Shown in pieces: positions 17,603 to 25,903 of a DNA stretch of 64,000 nucleotides. Each line of letters begins with the position of its first letter. Position 1 is the first letter of the stretch. A program made the translations under genes and the position numbers. Source of the DNA: Flavobacterium ovatum (GTDB lineage Bacteria; Bacteroidota; Bacteroidia; Flavobacteriales; Flavobacteriaceae); NCBI RefSeq assembly GCF_040703125.1, contig NZ_CP160035.1:1922001-1986000 (forward strand). Direction: 5' to 3'. The notes beneath the pieces were generated by a model, which saw nothing but the letters and a program-made list of their open reading frames with translations, had not been told where the DNA came from and made no database searches.

Positions 17603-18300
17603 ATCAATATATCACTTTCTAAATCTGATTTTTCAATCGTGAAATCAAATCCTAATTCCTTTACCAGTTGAATTACAAGGTTTTTGTACCAGTTCTCAGA
17701 TTTAGGGTGAATGTAGATTTTTTCAATCAACTGGTTGATATCTACATTGATTTTTAAACCGTCATTTAGTTTTAGATTGTTTTCTGTTACATCTGTTAGG
17801 ATGCGAACTTCTCTTTCGTATTGAAAACTTTTTCTCTTGAACAAAAACGGGAAAAACATATCGTCAAAAGGGATATATTCTTTTTTGTAGTCAATGTAGT
17901 TAACCTCTCCAATATGTTGCGTGAAGTTTTTTTCAGGAATCAAACTTTCTTGCAATCTGCCAATTGTGGACTGTATCGCCAGTCCTTCACTATTTTGAGT
18001 GAAAATTTGCCACATAGCAAATGATTCGTATTCGTTAATATGCCAACTACTTATAGCTACTTTTTCACGATGTGTTTTATAGTATTTTAGGAAATCTGGA
18101 TTATCAATCGATAATCTTTTTATCTCTTCAAACGTAGGTTCACTAAATGTACCTTCGTACTGATCTTCAAATTTATCAGACCGCGACATGAATAATTTTT
18201 TAGAAAGTAATAATTCTAAGAATTTAGATAAGTCCAAGTATTTCCATACAATGGTATCATTGTCAGAAGGTAGTTTTATGCTGGGGTTGTGGATGTACAT
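17599..18300 (-). CDS. DUF2971 domain-containing protein
   Basis: The 233-residue cytoplasmic protein matches the DUF2971 pattern: WKYLDLSKFLELLLSKKLFMSRSDKFEDQYEGTF near the N-terminus, then SSWHINEYESFAMWQIF and a later region with YEREVRIL. The family is widespread and its function is not established. It is transcribed toward the lipoprotein gene, overlapping tail to tail by four bases. Confidence 0.85.
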   Translation of the reverse strand: MYIHNPSIKLPSDNDTIVWKYLDLSKFLELLLSKKLFMSRSDKFEDQYEGTFSEPTFEEIKRLSIDNPDFLKYYKTHREKVAISSWHINEYESFAMWQIFTQNSEGLAIQSTIGRLQESLIPEKNFTQHIGEVNYIDYKKEYIPFDDMFFPFLFKRKSFQYEREVRILTDVTENNLKLNDGLKINVDINQLIEKIYIHPKSENWYKNLVIQLVKELGFDFTIEKSDLESDILI

Positions 18301-18436
18301 TTTTTTTAGCTAAACGGTTTTGAAAAGTTTGATGCTATCATAAGCTTTTCGCACCTAGTTACGAATTGTAAATAAAACTTAGTGTCTTTGTCTTTCGTGG
18401 CAAATCCTATTCTACAATCAAATGTAGTCAACTTGG

Positions 18437-20266
18437 TTACGATTCGAAAGATTGCATGGTTACTAATTTGTTATATGTTCCACCAAGGGTAATAAGCTCT
18501 TCATGGCTTCCTTGTTCTACGATCTTGCCTTTTTGCATCACTATAATCACATCTGCTTTTTGAATAGTAGAAAGTCGATGTGCAATCACAATCGAAGTCC
18601 TGTTTTGCATCATATTTTCAAGAGCCACTTGAACAAATTTTTCGCTCTCAGTGTCCAAAGCCGAAGTTGCTTCGTCCAATATCATAATAGGAGGGTTTTT
18701 CAAGACCGCACGAGCAATAGAAAGACGTTGTTTCTGTCCACCAGAAAGTTTGTTTCCGCTGTCTCCAACATTGGTGTGAATTCCTAATGGTAATTCATTA
18801 ACAAACTCAAAAGCGTTTGCAATTTTCAAAGCTTCGATAATTTCGTCATTCGTAGCGTCCAGTTTCCCCAAAGCAATATTGGCCTTGATAGTATCGTTAA
18901 ATAAAATGCTATCCTGAGTTACCAATCCCATCATAGAACGCAAGGACTGAATGTTCATGTCTTTGATATTGGTGCCATCAATTTGGATTGTCCCTTCGTT
19001 TACATCGTAAAAACGAGTCAATAAATTAGCAATCGTACTTTTTCCACTTCCAGATTGTCCTACTAGAGCAACGGTTTGTCCTTTTTTGATTTCTAATGAA
19101 AAGTCTTTTAAAACGGTCTCCTCTTCGTATTTGAAATTGATGTTTTTAATGCTAATATTCGAATCAAAAGATGTTTTTATAACTGCATTTTCTTTGGAGG
19201 TAATCGCGTTTTCTTGATCCAGAATTTCTAATACACGCTCTGCGGCCGCATTTCCTTTTTTCACACTATAAGATGCTTTAGAAATAGATTTTGCAGGAGT
19301 TAGGATGTTATAAGCTAGTCCCATATAGGCAATGAAAGAAGCGCCATTTAATGTTTTTTCAATCAAAACCATTTGTCCTCCGTACCACAATAAGATTGTT
19401 ATAACCATAATACCCATAAATTCACTGGCAGGAGAAGCGAGGTTTTGTCTGTTTCCAATACTATTGGATAAAGTAAAAAAACGTTGCGTAGATTCTTGAA
19501 ATATTCGATTAAAATAATTCTCAGCGTTATAGCCTTTTACCACTTTAAGCCCGCCCAAAGTTTCTTCGATACTAGAAAGAAAAATACCTTGTTCTTCTTG
19601 TGCTTTGGTGGATTTCTTCTTTAATTGCTTCCCAATTAGCGAAATTACATAACCAGAAACAGGTATGAAAATAAAAACAAATAAGGTTAACTGAACACTT
19701 ATAGAAAGCATTGCAATAATGGTAAATACAATCGTCAAAGGTTCTTTTACAATCAATTCAAGGATAGATAGGAAAGAAGTTTGTACCTCATTTACATCGG
19801 CAGAAATACGAGCTATGACATCTCCTTTTCTCTTTTCGGAGAAAAACGCCAAGGGCAATTCAAGCGTTTTTTTGTACATCGCATTACGCATGTCTCTCAA
19901 AATTCCGTTTCGTAAAAAAGTAATGAAAAACATCGCTAAATAATCGGCTAGGTTCTTCAATAAAAATATCGAAATGATTACCGCAACCATTATTGATAAA
20001 GTGTGGCCTACGCCATAAGTTTCAGTAGTATTGGTAATAAAATAACTCAAATAATCTTCGGCATAGGTTTTAAATTCCCAAATTCCTGTGTAAGTAGGGG
20101 CGATGGTGTTTTTTTTGGTTTGGTCAAACAAAACCTGCATCATCGGAATCAATGACATAAAAGAAAGGGTGCTGAAAAGCGCATACAAAACATTAAAAAA
20201 GATGTTCAAGTAAGCGTATTTTTTATAAGGAATTATAAAAGAGAATATTTTTTTAAAATTGTCCAT
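18437..20266 (-). CDS. ABC transporter, fused permease/ATPase (MsbA-like)
   Basis: A 609-residue half-transporter with about six membrane segments (residues 20-320) and a C-terminal nucleotide-binding domain: Walker A GQSGSGKST, signature LSGGQKQR, Walker B IMILDEATSALD, and switch AHRLSTI. It should dimerise in the inner membrane and export a lipid or peptide-like substrate. MsbA-type lipid flippase is the nearest broad match. It stands alone between DUF2971 and the mutase; a weaker relative is at 47752-49512. Confidence 0.93.
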   Translation of the reverse strand: MDNFKKIFSFIIPYKKYAYLNIFFNVLYALFSTLSFMSLIPMMQVLFDQTKKNTIAPTYTGIWEFKTYAEDYLSYFITNTTETYGVGHTLSIMVAVIISIFLLKNLADYLAMFFITFLRNGILRDMRNAMYKKTLELPLAFFSEKRKGDVIARISADVNEVQTSFLSILELIVKEPLTIVFTIIAMLSISVQLTLFVFIFIPVSGYVISLIGKQLKKKSTKAQEEQGIFLSSIEETLGGLKVVKGYNAENYFNRIFQESTQRFFTLSNSIGNRQNLASPASEFMGIMVITILLWYGGQMVLIEKTLNGASFIAYMGLAYNILTPAKSISKASYSVKKGNAAAERVLEILDQENAITSKENAVIKTSFDSNISIKNINFKYEEETVLKDFSLEIKKGQTVALVGQSGSGKSTIANLLTRFYDVNEGTIQIDGTNIKDMNIQSLRSMMGLVTQDSILFNDTIKANIALGKLDATNDEIIEALKIANAFEFVNELPLGIHTNVGDSGNKLSGGQKQRLSIARAVLKNPPIMILDEATSALDTESEKFVQVALENMMQNRTSIVIAHRLSTIQKADVIIVMQKGKIVEQGSHEELITLGGTYNKLVTMQSFES

Positions 20267-20326
20267 TCAGGTAGAGGTGTTGTTTAATGGCTTACAACCA
20301 AAATTTAATATGTAGCGGTCATATTA

Positions 20327-20365
20327 AGACCCGACTGCAAATTTAATAAATTGACAGTCGGGTCT
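20327..20365 (-). terminator. Hairpin after the mutase gene
   Basis: AGACCCGACTG (20327-20337) and CAGTCGGGTCT (20355-20365) form a perfect 11-bp stem 29 bases beyond the stop at 20394. The T-run on the minus strand is weak, so this may be a terminator or a processing hairpin. Confidence 0.55.
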
Positions 20366-20393
20366 AGGGGTTTTAGTAAAAACTTATTAAATG

Positions 20394-22121
20394 CTAGTTC
20401 AACTGCATTCCAGTAATAATACTTTTTATTTTTTCGTTCAAAATTGCTTCTGTTTCAGTGTATTTTTCAACAGATTCCAATTCTGTATTCACACTGATGT
20501 AGAATTTAATTTTTGGCTCTGTTCCAGAAGGTCTAGCGCAAATTTTAGAACCGTCTTCTGTATAATAAATTAAAACATCTGCTTTTGGCATTGTAAGCGC
20601 TTCCACTTCACCAGTCAATAAGTTTTTGGCAGTAGATGCTTTGTAATCTTCAACCATTACTACACGTTGACCACTAATTTCTTTAATTGGGTTTTCGCGT
20701 AAATTCACCATCATTTGGTTGATTTCAGCTAGTCCGTCTAATCCTTTTTTCGTTAACGAAATCAAATGCTCTTTGTAGAAACCAAAGTCAACATAATGTT
20801 GCAATAATTCTTTGTAAGCAGAACTTCCTTTTGCTTTAGCTTGAGCCGCAACTTCGCAAATCAACAAAGTAGCAGCAACTGCATCCTTATCACGTACGGC
20901 ATCACCAACCATGTAACCAAAACTTTCTTCCCCACCACCAATAAATTTAGATTCTGGAAAATCTTTCACCATTTTGGCAATCCATTTAAAGCCTGTCAAA
21001 CCACTTTTGTATTCTACACCATAAGCTGTAGCCAATTCCATCACCATCGGAGTCGATACAATCGTAGAAGCAACAAATTGTTTTCCATCCAATTTACCTG
21101 CTTTTTTCCATTTTTCCAATAAGAAAGCAGTCATCAAAATCATCGATTGATTTCCGTTCAACAACGTCATTTTACCTTCATTGTTACGAACAGCAACACC
21201 CAAACGGTCACAGTCAGGATCAGTACCAATTACGATATCTGCATTGATTTTGTCAGCCAATTCAGTAGCCATTTTCAAAGCTTCTGGCTCTTCAGGATTT
21301 GGAGATACTACCGTTGGGAAATCACCATTTGGTACTGCTTGCTCTTCAACAATATTCACATTTTTGTACCCAGCTTGCGCCAAAGTTTGTGGCGTAACCG
21401 TAATCGAAGTTCCGTGCAAAGAAGTGAAAACAATTTTCAAATCATCTTTGGCAGCAGCAGGAGTGTTAAAACTAGCATTTTCGACAGTAGAGTCAATAAA
21501 CGCTTGGTCAACATCCTTATCTATATAATGAATCAAGCTTTCGTTTGCGTCAAACTTGATTTGGTTGTAATTTAAATTCTCAATTACATTGATAATCGCA
21601 CCATCTTCTGGAGGAACAATTTGTCCACCATCTTGCCAATATACTTTGTAACCATTGTATTCTGGAGGGTTATGTGAAGCCGTCAATACAATTCCGCATT
21701 GGCAACCCAAATGTTTTACTGCAAATGACAATTCAGGAGTAGGACGTAAGGAAGAGAATAAATACACTTCAACACCATTTGCTGAAAATACATCAGCCAC
21801 CACTTTTGCCAACGTATCGCTATTATGACGACAGTCATAAGCAATCACGGCTTTCAAAGGTTGGTTAGGAAATGCAATATGCAAATAATCTGCTAGACCT
21901 TGTGTGCTTTTCCCAAGGGTATATTTATTGATACGGTTATCGCCAGCGCCCATGATTCCACGCATTCCACCCGTTCCAAATTCCAAGCTTTTGTAAAAAC
22001 TCTCTTCTAGTTCTTTTGGAGAATTGGCGATTAAGGCTTTTACTTCTTCTTGTGTTTTTACGTCAAAAACTGGATTCAACCATTGGTTGGCAGCATCCAA
22101 AATGTTTTGTTTGATTTCCAT
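20394..22121 (-). CDS. Phospho-sugar mutase (phosphoglucomutase/phosphomannomutase)
   Basis: The 575-residue enzyme belongs to the alpha-D-phosphohexomutase superfamily, long (PGM2-like) branch. Seen: active-site serine loop TASHNPPEYNGYK (Ser149), Mg2+ loop GTDPDCDRLG, sugar loop GGGEESFGYM and phosphate loop RPSGTEPKIKFY. All four catalytic sites are intact. It interconverts glucose- or mannose-1- and 6-phosphates, or a similar pair; substrate choice cannot be read from the motifs. A repeat element lies in the gap before the GT2 gene upstream. Confidence 0.94.
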   Translation of the reverse strand: MEIKQNILDAANQWLNPVFDVKTQEEVKALIANSPKELEESFYKSLEFGTGGMRGIMGAGDNRINKYTLGKSTQGLADYLHIAFPNQPLKAVIAYDCRHNSDTLAKVVADVFSANGVEVYLFSSLRPTPELSFAVKHLGCQCGIVLTASHNPPEYNGYKVYWQDGGQIVPPEDGAIINVIENLNYNQIKFDANESLIHYIDKDVDQAFIDSTVENASFNTPAAAKDDLKIVFTSLHGTSITVTPQTLAQAGYKNVNIVEEQAVPNGDFPTVVSPNPEEPEALKMATELADKINADIVIGTDPDCDRLGVAVRNNEGKMTLLNGNQSMILMTAFLLEKWKKAGKLDGKQFVASTIVSTPMVMELATAYGVEYKSGLTGFKWIAKMVKDFPESKFIGGGEESFGYMVGDAVRDKDAVAATLLICEVAAQAKAKGSSAYKELLQHYVDFGFYKEHLISLTKKGLDGLAEINQMMVNLRENPIKEISGQRVVMVEDYKASTAKNLLTGEVEALTMPKADVLIYYTEDGSKICARPSGTEPKIKFYISVNTELESVEKYTETEAILNEKIKSIITGMQLN

Positions 22122-22152
22122 TTGTAGTATGTTTTTTGTTGTTAGTTTCTTT

Positions 22153-22238
22153 TTTTAGGAGCTTAATCCTGCTATCCGCTTTATCTTTTTCTGGCAAAAA
22201 AAGTCAGAAAAAGGATGCCGCTGCTATCAGGGCTAGGA
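22153..22238. repeat. Hairpin element related to the two-hairpin family
   Basis: The element contains CGCTTTATC, a stem (CTTTTTCTGGC pairing with GTCAGAAAAAG) and GGATGCCGCTGCTATC, the same linkers as around the second hairpin of the elements at 3811 and 58095. Its ends (GGAGCTTAATCC and GGGCTAGG) differ from those and match the short element at 43175-43228 on the opposite strand. Confidence 0.8.
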
Positions 22239-22244
22239 CATTCG

Positions 22245-23201
22245 TTATAAATTAACCATTGTCGACACTTTATAACGTTCTTCATTGTTTTTAGTTCTCA
22301 AAATAATTTCACCTAAGAAACCAGCCAAGAACAATTGTGTACCCAATACCATTGTGGTTAAGGCAATATAAAACCAAGGATTGTTGGTAACCAAGCTATA
22401 TCTCATATCATTATACATATGATATAGTTTTGAAACTCCAATAAAACCTGCAGATAAAAAACCAATTAGGAACATGATAGAACCTATAGCTCCAAATAAA
22501 TGCATTGGTCGTTTGCCAAATTTAGATAAAAACCAAATGGTAATCAAGTCCAAAAAGCCATTTACGAAGCGTTCCATACCAAATTTTGTTTCTCCGTATT
22601 TTCGGGCTTGGTGAATCACGACTTTTTCACCTATTTTTCCAAAACCAGCATTCTTAGCTAGAACAGGGATATATCGGTGCATTTCGCCTGAAACTTCTAC
22701 GTTTTTGACTACAATGTTTTTATACGCTTTCAATCCACAGTTAAAATCATTCAATTGCACTCCAGACGTTTTTCGAGCCGCCCAATTGAATAATTTCGAT
22801 GGAATGTTTTTGGCTACCACAGAGTCGTAACGCTTCTTTTTCCATCCCGAAACCAAATCAAAATTTTGCTTTGTAATCATTTCGTATAAACCTGGAATTT
22901 CATCTGGACTGTCTTGCAAGTCGGCGTCCATCGTGATAATTACATCTCCTTTAGCCTGTGCAAAACCAGCATGTAAAGCTTGAGATTTACCATAGTTTCT
23001 GATAAATCGAATCCCTTTAATATTTGGGTTTACTTGTGAAAAACCTTCAATAATATCCCAAGAACTATCAGTGCTACCATCGTCCAGGAAAATAACTTCG
23101 TACGTATATTGGTTGGCATGCATCACCTTGATGATCCAGTGGTATAGCTCTTTCAATGATTCTTCCTCATTCAAAAGAGGGATTAGGATAGATAAATTCA
23201 T
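22245..23201 (-). CDS. Glycosyltransferase family 2 (DPM1/ArnC-like)
   Basis: A 318-residue GT-A enzyme: LIPLLNEEESL at the N-terminus, DDGSTDSSW, and the metal-binding DADLQDSP near residue 92, followed by a C-terminal pair of membrane helices (about 235-305). The layout matches polyisoprenyl-phosphate sugar transferases, which move a sugar to a lipid carrier at the inner membrane. Its ATG overlaps the stop of the DUF4199 gene by one base (TAATG), which indicates translational coupling. Confidence 0.92.
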   Translation of the reverse strand: MNLSILIPLLNEEESLKELYHWIIKVMHANQYTYEVIFLDDGSTDSSWDIIEGFSQVNPNIKGIRFIRNYGKSQALHAGFAQAKGDVIITMDADLQDSPDEIPGLYEMITKQNFDLVSGWKKKRYDSVVAKNIPSKLFNWAARKTSGVQLNDFNCGLKAYKNIVVKNVEVSGEMHRYIPVLAKNAGFGKIGEKVVIHQARKYGETKFGMERFVNGFLDLITIWFLSKFGKRPMHLFGAIGSIMFLIGFLSAGFIGVSKLYHMYNDMRYSLVTNNPWFYIALTTMVLGTQLFLAGFLGEIILRTKNNEERYKVSTMVNL

Positions 23202-23737
23202 TAGTTATCTTGTGAAGTTGTTTTTGATTTAAAAAAAGCAGCCATTATTAATCCTAATATTGCACAAAAGAATAAATTGACTACAGCTCCTTTAAGTTGC
23301 TCTGGTATCGAAAAAGGATCTGTTTTTTTAAGGTTGTCAATCATTTCATTTAATGATATTTCAGGAACACCAAATTTTCCAGACGTACTTTTGATATAGT
23401 TTATTGTTAATTCCAACAAAGAATCTTTGATGGAAGGATCAATGATGTTGAACAAAATCATTTTAAAGCCTACCGAAATTAATAAGGCGACTAAAGCACA
23501 AATAAAATAAGTAGTAAAAGCATCTTTGAAAATAAGTATTCCGTTTAAGTCTGTTTTTGTTTTAATTAGTAAAATAGCCGGTACGATTATAAAAATAGAA
23601 AAACTTAATAGTGTAGTCCACCAAGCAATGAATAATTCTAGATTGACAGCGTACATGATTGCAGTAATTAAGGATAAAATGGCTCCTGTAATAATACCAT
23701 AGTTAACACCGTTTCTTTTGATGATTTCATTAATCAT
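23201..23737 (-). CDS. DUF4199 domain-containing membrane protein
   Basis: A 178-residue protein with about four hydrophobic helices, matching the Bacteroidota DUF4199 family. ATG at 23737 is chosen over the in-frame ATG at 23803 because a TATATTTG -7 box lies just upstream at 23769-23762; the upstream ATG would precede the transcription start. It is coupled to the GT2 gene through a one-base overlap, so the pair probably works together in membrane-lipid glycosylation, though its own role is unknown. Confidence 0.88.
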   Translation of the reverse strand: MINEIIKRNGVNYGIITGAILSLITAIMYAVNLELFIAWWTTLLSFSIFIIVPAILLIKTKTDLNGILIFKDAFTTYFICALVALLISVGFKMILFNIIDPSIKDSLLELTINYIKSTSGKFGVPEISLNEMIDNLKKTDPFSIPEQLKGAVVNLFFCAILGLIMAAFFKSKTTSQDN

Positions 23738-23761
23738 TTGAGTCTTTTTTTTATTAGTTTG

Positions 23762-23769
23762 CAAATATA
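23762..23769 (-). promoter_or_regulatory. -7 box TATATTTG for DUF4199-GT2 operon
   Basis: On the minus strand TATATTTG fits TAnnTTTG and lies about 25 bases before the ATG at 23737. It decides the start choice of DUF4199. No clear -33 element is seen. Confidence 0.6.
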
Positions 23770-23837
23770 GCAATTCCCCATTTATGAAGGAGTAAAAATC
23801 CATTTTTACGATTTAATAAAAAATTCCCCATCAATAA

Positions 23838-23867
23838 TTTGTTTATTGAAAAATAATTGTACTTTTG
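23838..23867 (+). promoter_or_regulatory. Bacteroidota promoter of rpmE2 (TTTG and TACTTTTG)
   Basis: TTTG at 23838-23841 and TACTTTTG at 23860-23867 are separated by 18 bases, which fits the -33/-7 spacing known for Bacteroidota sigma factor promoters. Transcription would start near 23874, giving a leader of about 105 nt before the L31 start. Confidence 0.75.
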
Positions 23868-23897
23868 CAAACTCAAATTAATACAATAAAATAAAAA

Positions 23898-23955
23898 GTT
23901 ATAAGGCGTTTATACCTTTTCTGTAAAAAAGAGAAGCCGCAAAGCAAATTATAAC
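23898..23955 (+). promoter_or_regulatory. Structured 5' leader of L31 gene, candidate autoregulatory RNA
   Basis: Within the leader GTTATAA (23898-23904) pairs with TTATAAC (23949-23955). Just inside it GGC pairs with GCC, and CTTTT/AAAAG forms a smaller hairpin. Ribosomal protein genes are often self-regulated by such leaders. This is a guess from visible pairing only. Confidence 0.4.
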
Positions 23956-23979
23956 CAAAACAAATAAAAGATTTACAAG

Positions 23980-24231
23980 ATGAAAAAAGGTGTACACCCA
24001 GAGAATTACAGATTAGTTGCTTTTAAAGACATGTCAAACGAAGACGTTTTTATCACAAAATCAACTGCAGATACTAAAGAAACAATCATTCACGAAGGTG
24101 TTGAATATCCAGTAGTAAAATTGGAGATTTCTAGAAGCTCTCACCCTTTTTACACAGGTAAAAACAAACTTATCGATACTGCTGGACGTATTGATAAATT
24201 TAAAACTAAATACGCTAAACATATTAAATAA
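23980..24231 (+). CDS. rpmE2: Ribosomal protein bL31, type B (zinc-free)
   Basis: The 83-residue protein begins [20 protein letters not shown], has the L31 core [12 protein letters not shown] and ends in a basic tail. It contains no cysteine at all, so the zinc-ribbon CxxC motifs of type A L31 are missing, and this is the C-minus paralog, active under zinc shortage in organisms that have both. In flavobacteria it may be the main form; whether a type A copy exists elsewhere cannot be seen. It has its own promoter, leader and terminator. Confidence 0.95.
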   Translation: MKKGVHPENYRLVAFKDMSNEDVFITKSTADTKETIIHEGVEYPVVKLEISRSSHPFYTGKNKLIDTAGRIDKFKTKYAKHIK

Positions 24232-24256
24232 TTTTAATTTGTTTTCAATATATAAG

Positions 24257-24283
24257 AAGCCTCGCAATTGCGAGGCTTTTTTA
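24257..24283 (+). terminator. Intrinsic terminator of rpmE2
   Basis: AAGCCTCGCAA and TTGCGAGGCTT pair perfectly with essentially no loop beyond the centre, followed by six or seven T residues. Confidence 0.9.
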
Positions 24284-24440
24284 TTGGTGTAAAATTATTG
24301 TTATGATAAAATGCAGAATGTTTTCCTTCGAATTATTTAGCCATTAAGATTCATTAGGTATTAAAGTGCTTGATTTCTTAATGGTTTGAGTGAAAAAAAC
24401 TTTAAAGTTTTAAAAGCCTTTACCTTGGTAGATAATCCAG

Positions 24441-24472
24441 CCAAAAACTTTGTAACTTTGGGACTTTGTAAC
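24441..24472 (+). promoter_or_regulatory. Tandem TAACTTTG-like boxes before the GlmU-like gene
   Basis: TAACTTTG (24453-24460) fits TAnnTTTG and sits inside a short repeat AACTTTGTAACTTTGGGACTTTG-like run (24447-24469; written as separate CTTTG units). A promoter for the gene starting at 24488 is likely, but the repeats make the exact start site unclear. Confidence 0.5.
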
Positions 24473-24487
24473 TATGAAACATATAAA

Positions 24488-25663
24488 ATGAACTATATAC
24501 TTTTTGACGGTCCGTCTCGTAATGCATTGTTGCCATTTACTTTTACACGTCCAGTGGCTGATATCTTAATCGGAATTGTAACTATTCGCCAAAAATGGGA
24601 AATGTATTTGGGTTCTACCACTACTACATTGACTGAAGAATATTTGTCGGACAAATATCCGATGGTAGAATTGGAAGAAAATGTAATGATTAATGCTTCT
24701 TTTTTACCTAATGAAGAATTGGTAGAATTAATTAGAGATTTGGCTGTAAACCAAGCCATCTTTAAAGGAGAAGAAGTTGTTGCTTTTTATTCGGGTGAGA
24801 ATCAAGAAGAAATTGATTTTGATGATTATGAAATTATTGAGTTCGAATATGATGTATTAACGGTAAACCATCCATGGGATATTTTTTCGAAAAACGGAGA
24901 AGCCATTCGTGCCGACTTTGATTTCTTAACCGAAGACCGCCAATCGCAACTAATCCCAAAGAGTGTAAATGTAATTGCACCCAAAAATATTTTTATCGAA
25001 GAAGGTGCAAAGTTAGAATTTGTAACACTAAACGCTTCGACTGGTCCTATTTATATCGGTAAAGATGCCGAAATCATGGAGGGTTCTGTGATCCGTGGCC
25101 CTTTTGCCTTGTGCGAAGGTGCAACGGTAAAACTAGCGTCCAAAATATACGGACCAACTACAGTTGGAAGTAATTCTAAAGTAGGAGGAGAAGTAAATAA
25201 TTCGGTGATTTTTCAAAATGCAAACAAAGGACACGATGGTTTCTTAGGAAACTCTGTTCTTGGAGAATGGTGTAATATTGGAGCGGATAGTAATAATTCG
25301 AACCTGAAAAACAACTACGAAGAGGTGAAATTATGGAATTATGAAACCGAAGGTTTTACCAAAACAGGTTTACAGTTTTGTGGTTTGATGATGGGCGACC
25401 ACAGCAAATGCGGAATCAATACGATGTTCAACACAGGAACTGTCGTTGGAGTAAGTGCAAACGTATTTGGAACGGGCTTCCCTCGTAATTTTGTTCCTAG
25501 TTTTTCTTGGGGTGGAGCTTCAGGATTTAGTACTTATATCACCAAAAAAGCATTCCAAACCGCAAAACTGGTTATGGAACGCAGAGGGGTAGAATTTGAT
25601 GAGCAAGAAGCAGCTATTCTAGAACACGTTTTTGAAGAAACTAAAAAGTGGAGAAAGGAATAG
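24488..25663 (+). CDS. GlmU-like sugar nucleotidyltransferase family protein
   Basis: A 391-residue protein of the NTP_transf_4/GlmU-like family. ATG at 24488 is chosen because it gives the conserved start MNYILFDGPSRNALLPFTFTR; the 34 codons before it are repetitive. The N-terminal half has a nucleotidyltransferase-like fold but lacks the usual LxxGxGTxM loop. The C-terminal half (about 190-360) is a left-handed beta helix with hexapeptide signature runs (GPFALCEGATVKLASKIYGP, CNIGADSNNSNLKNN). Its reaction is not proven in this family; a role in amino-sugar metabolism is inferred from GlmU. Confidence 0.85.
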   Translation: MNYILFDGPSRNALLPFTFTRPVADILIGIVTIRQKWEMYLGSTTTTLTEEYLSDKYPMVELEENVMINASFLPNEELVELIRDLAVNQAIFKGEEVVAFYSGENQEEIDFDDYEIIEFEYDVLTVNHPWDIFSKNGEAIRADFDFLTEDRQSQLIPKSVNVIAPKNIFIEEGAKLEFVTLNASTGPIYIGKDAEIMEGSVIRGPFALCEGATVKLASKIYGPTTVGSNSKVGGEVNNSVIFQNANKGHDGFLGNSVLGEWCNIGADSNNSNLKNNYEEVKLWNYETEGFTKTGLQFCGLMMGDHSKCGINTMFNTGTVVGVSANVFGTGFPRNFVPSFSWGGASGFSTYITKKAFQTAKLVMERRGVEFDEQEAAILEHVFEETKKWRKE

Positions 25664-25686
25664 TTTTTCCAACTTGTAAATAAATT

Positions 25687-25732
25687 AAAGCCACAGATTA
25701 AAAGAATTTTACTTTTAGTTTGTGGCTTTTTT
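25687..25732 (+). terminator. Intrinsic terminator of GlmU-like gene
   Basis: AAAGCCACA (25687-25695) pairs with TGTGGCTTT (25721-25729), followed by T residues. Confidence 0.8.
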
Positions 25733-25903
25733 GTTGTTGCTTTAGGGAGTAAAGATGTTTTTCAATGAATTTTGGAATTATTTTATTTTTAACAGTGTAG
25801 TTGATTATAGTATTTAAATAATCTTTTATGATAATTACTTTAAAATATTGTTTGAAAAATCAATGTTTTGTTGTTTTTTTGATGACAAATTAATAAAAGC
25901 AAT

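Noticed and set aside
21147..21575. Long open frames opposite the phospho-sugar mutase
   Set aside because: They are antisense to a well-supported enzyme with all catalytic motifs, and their sequences look like complement artefacts.
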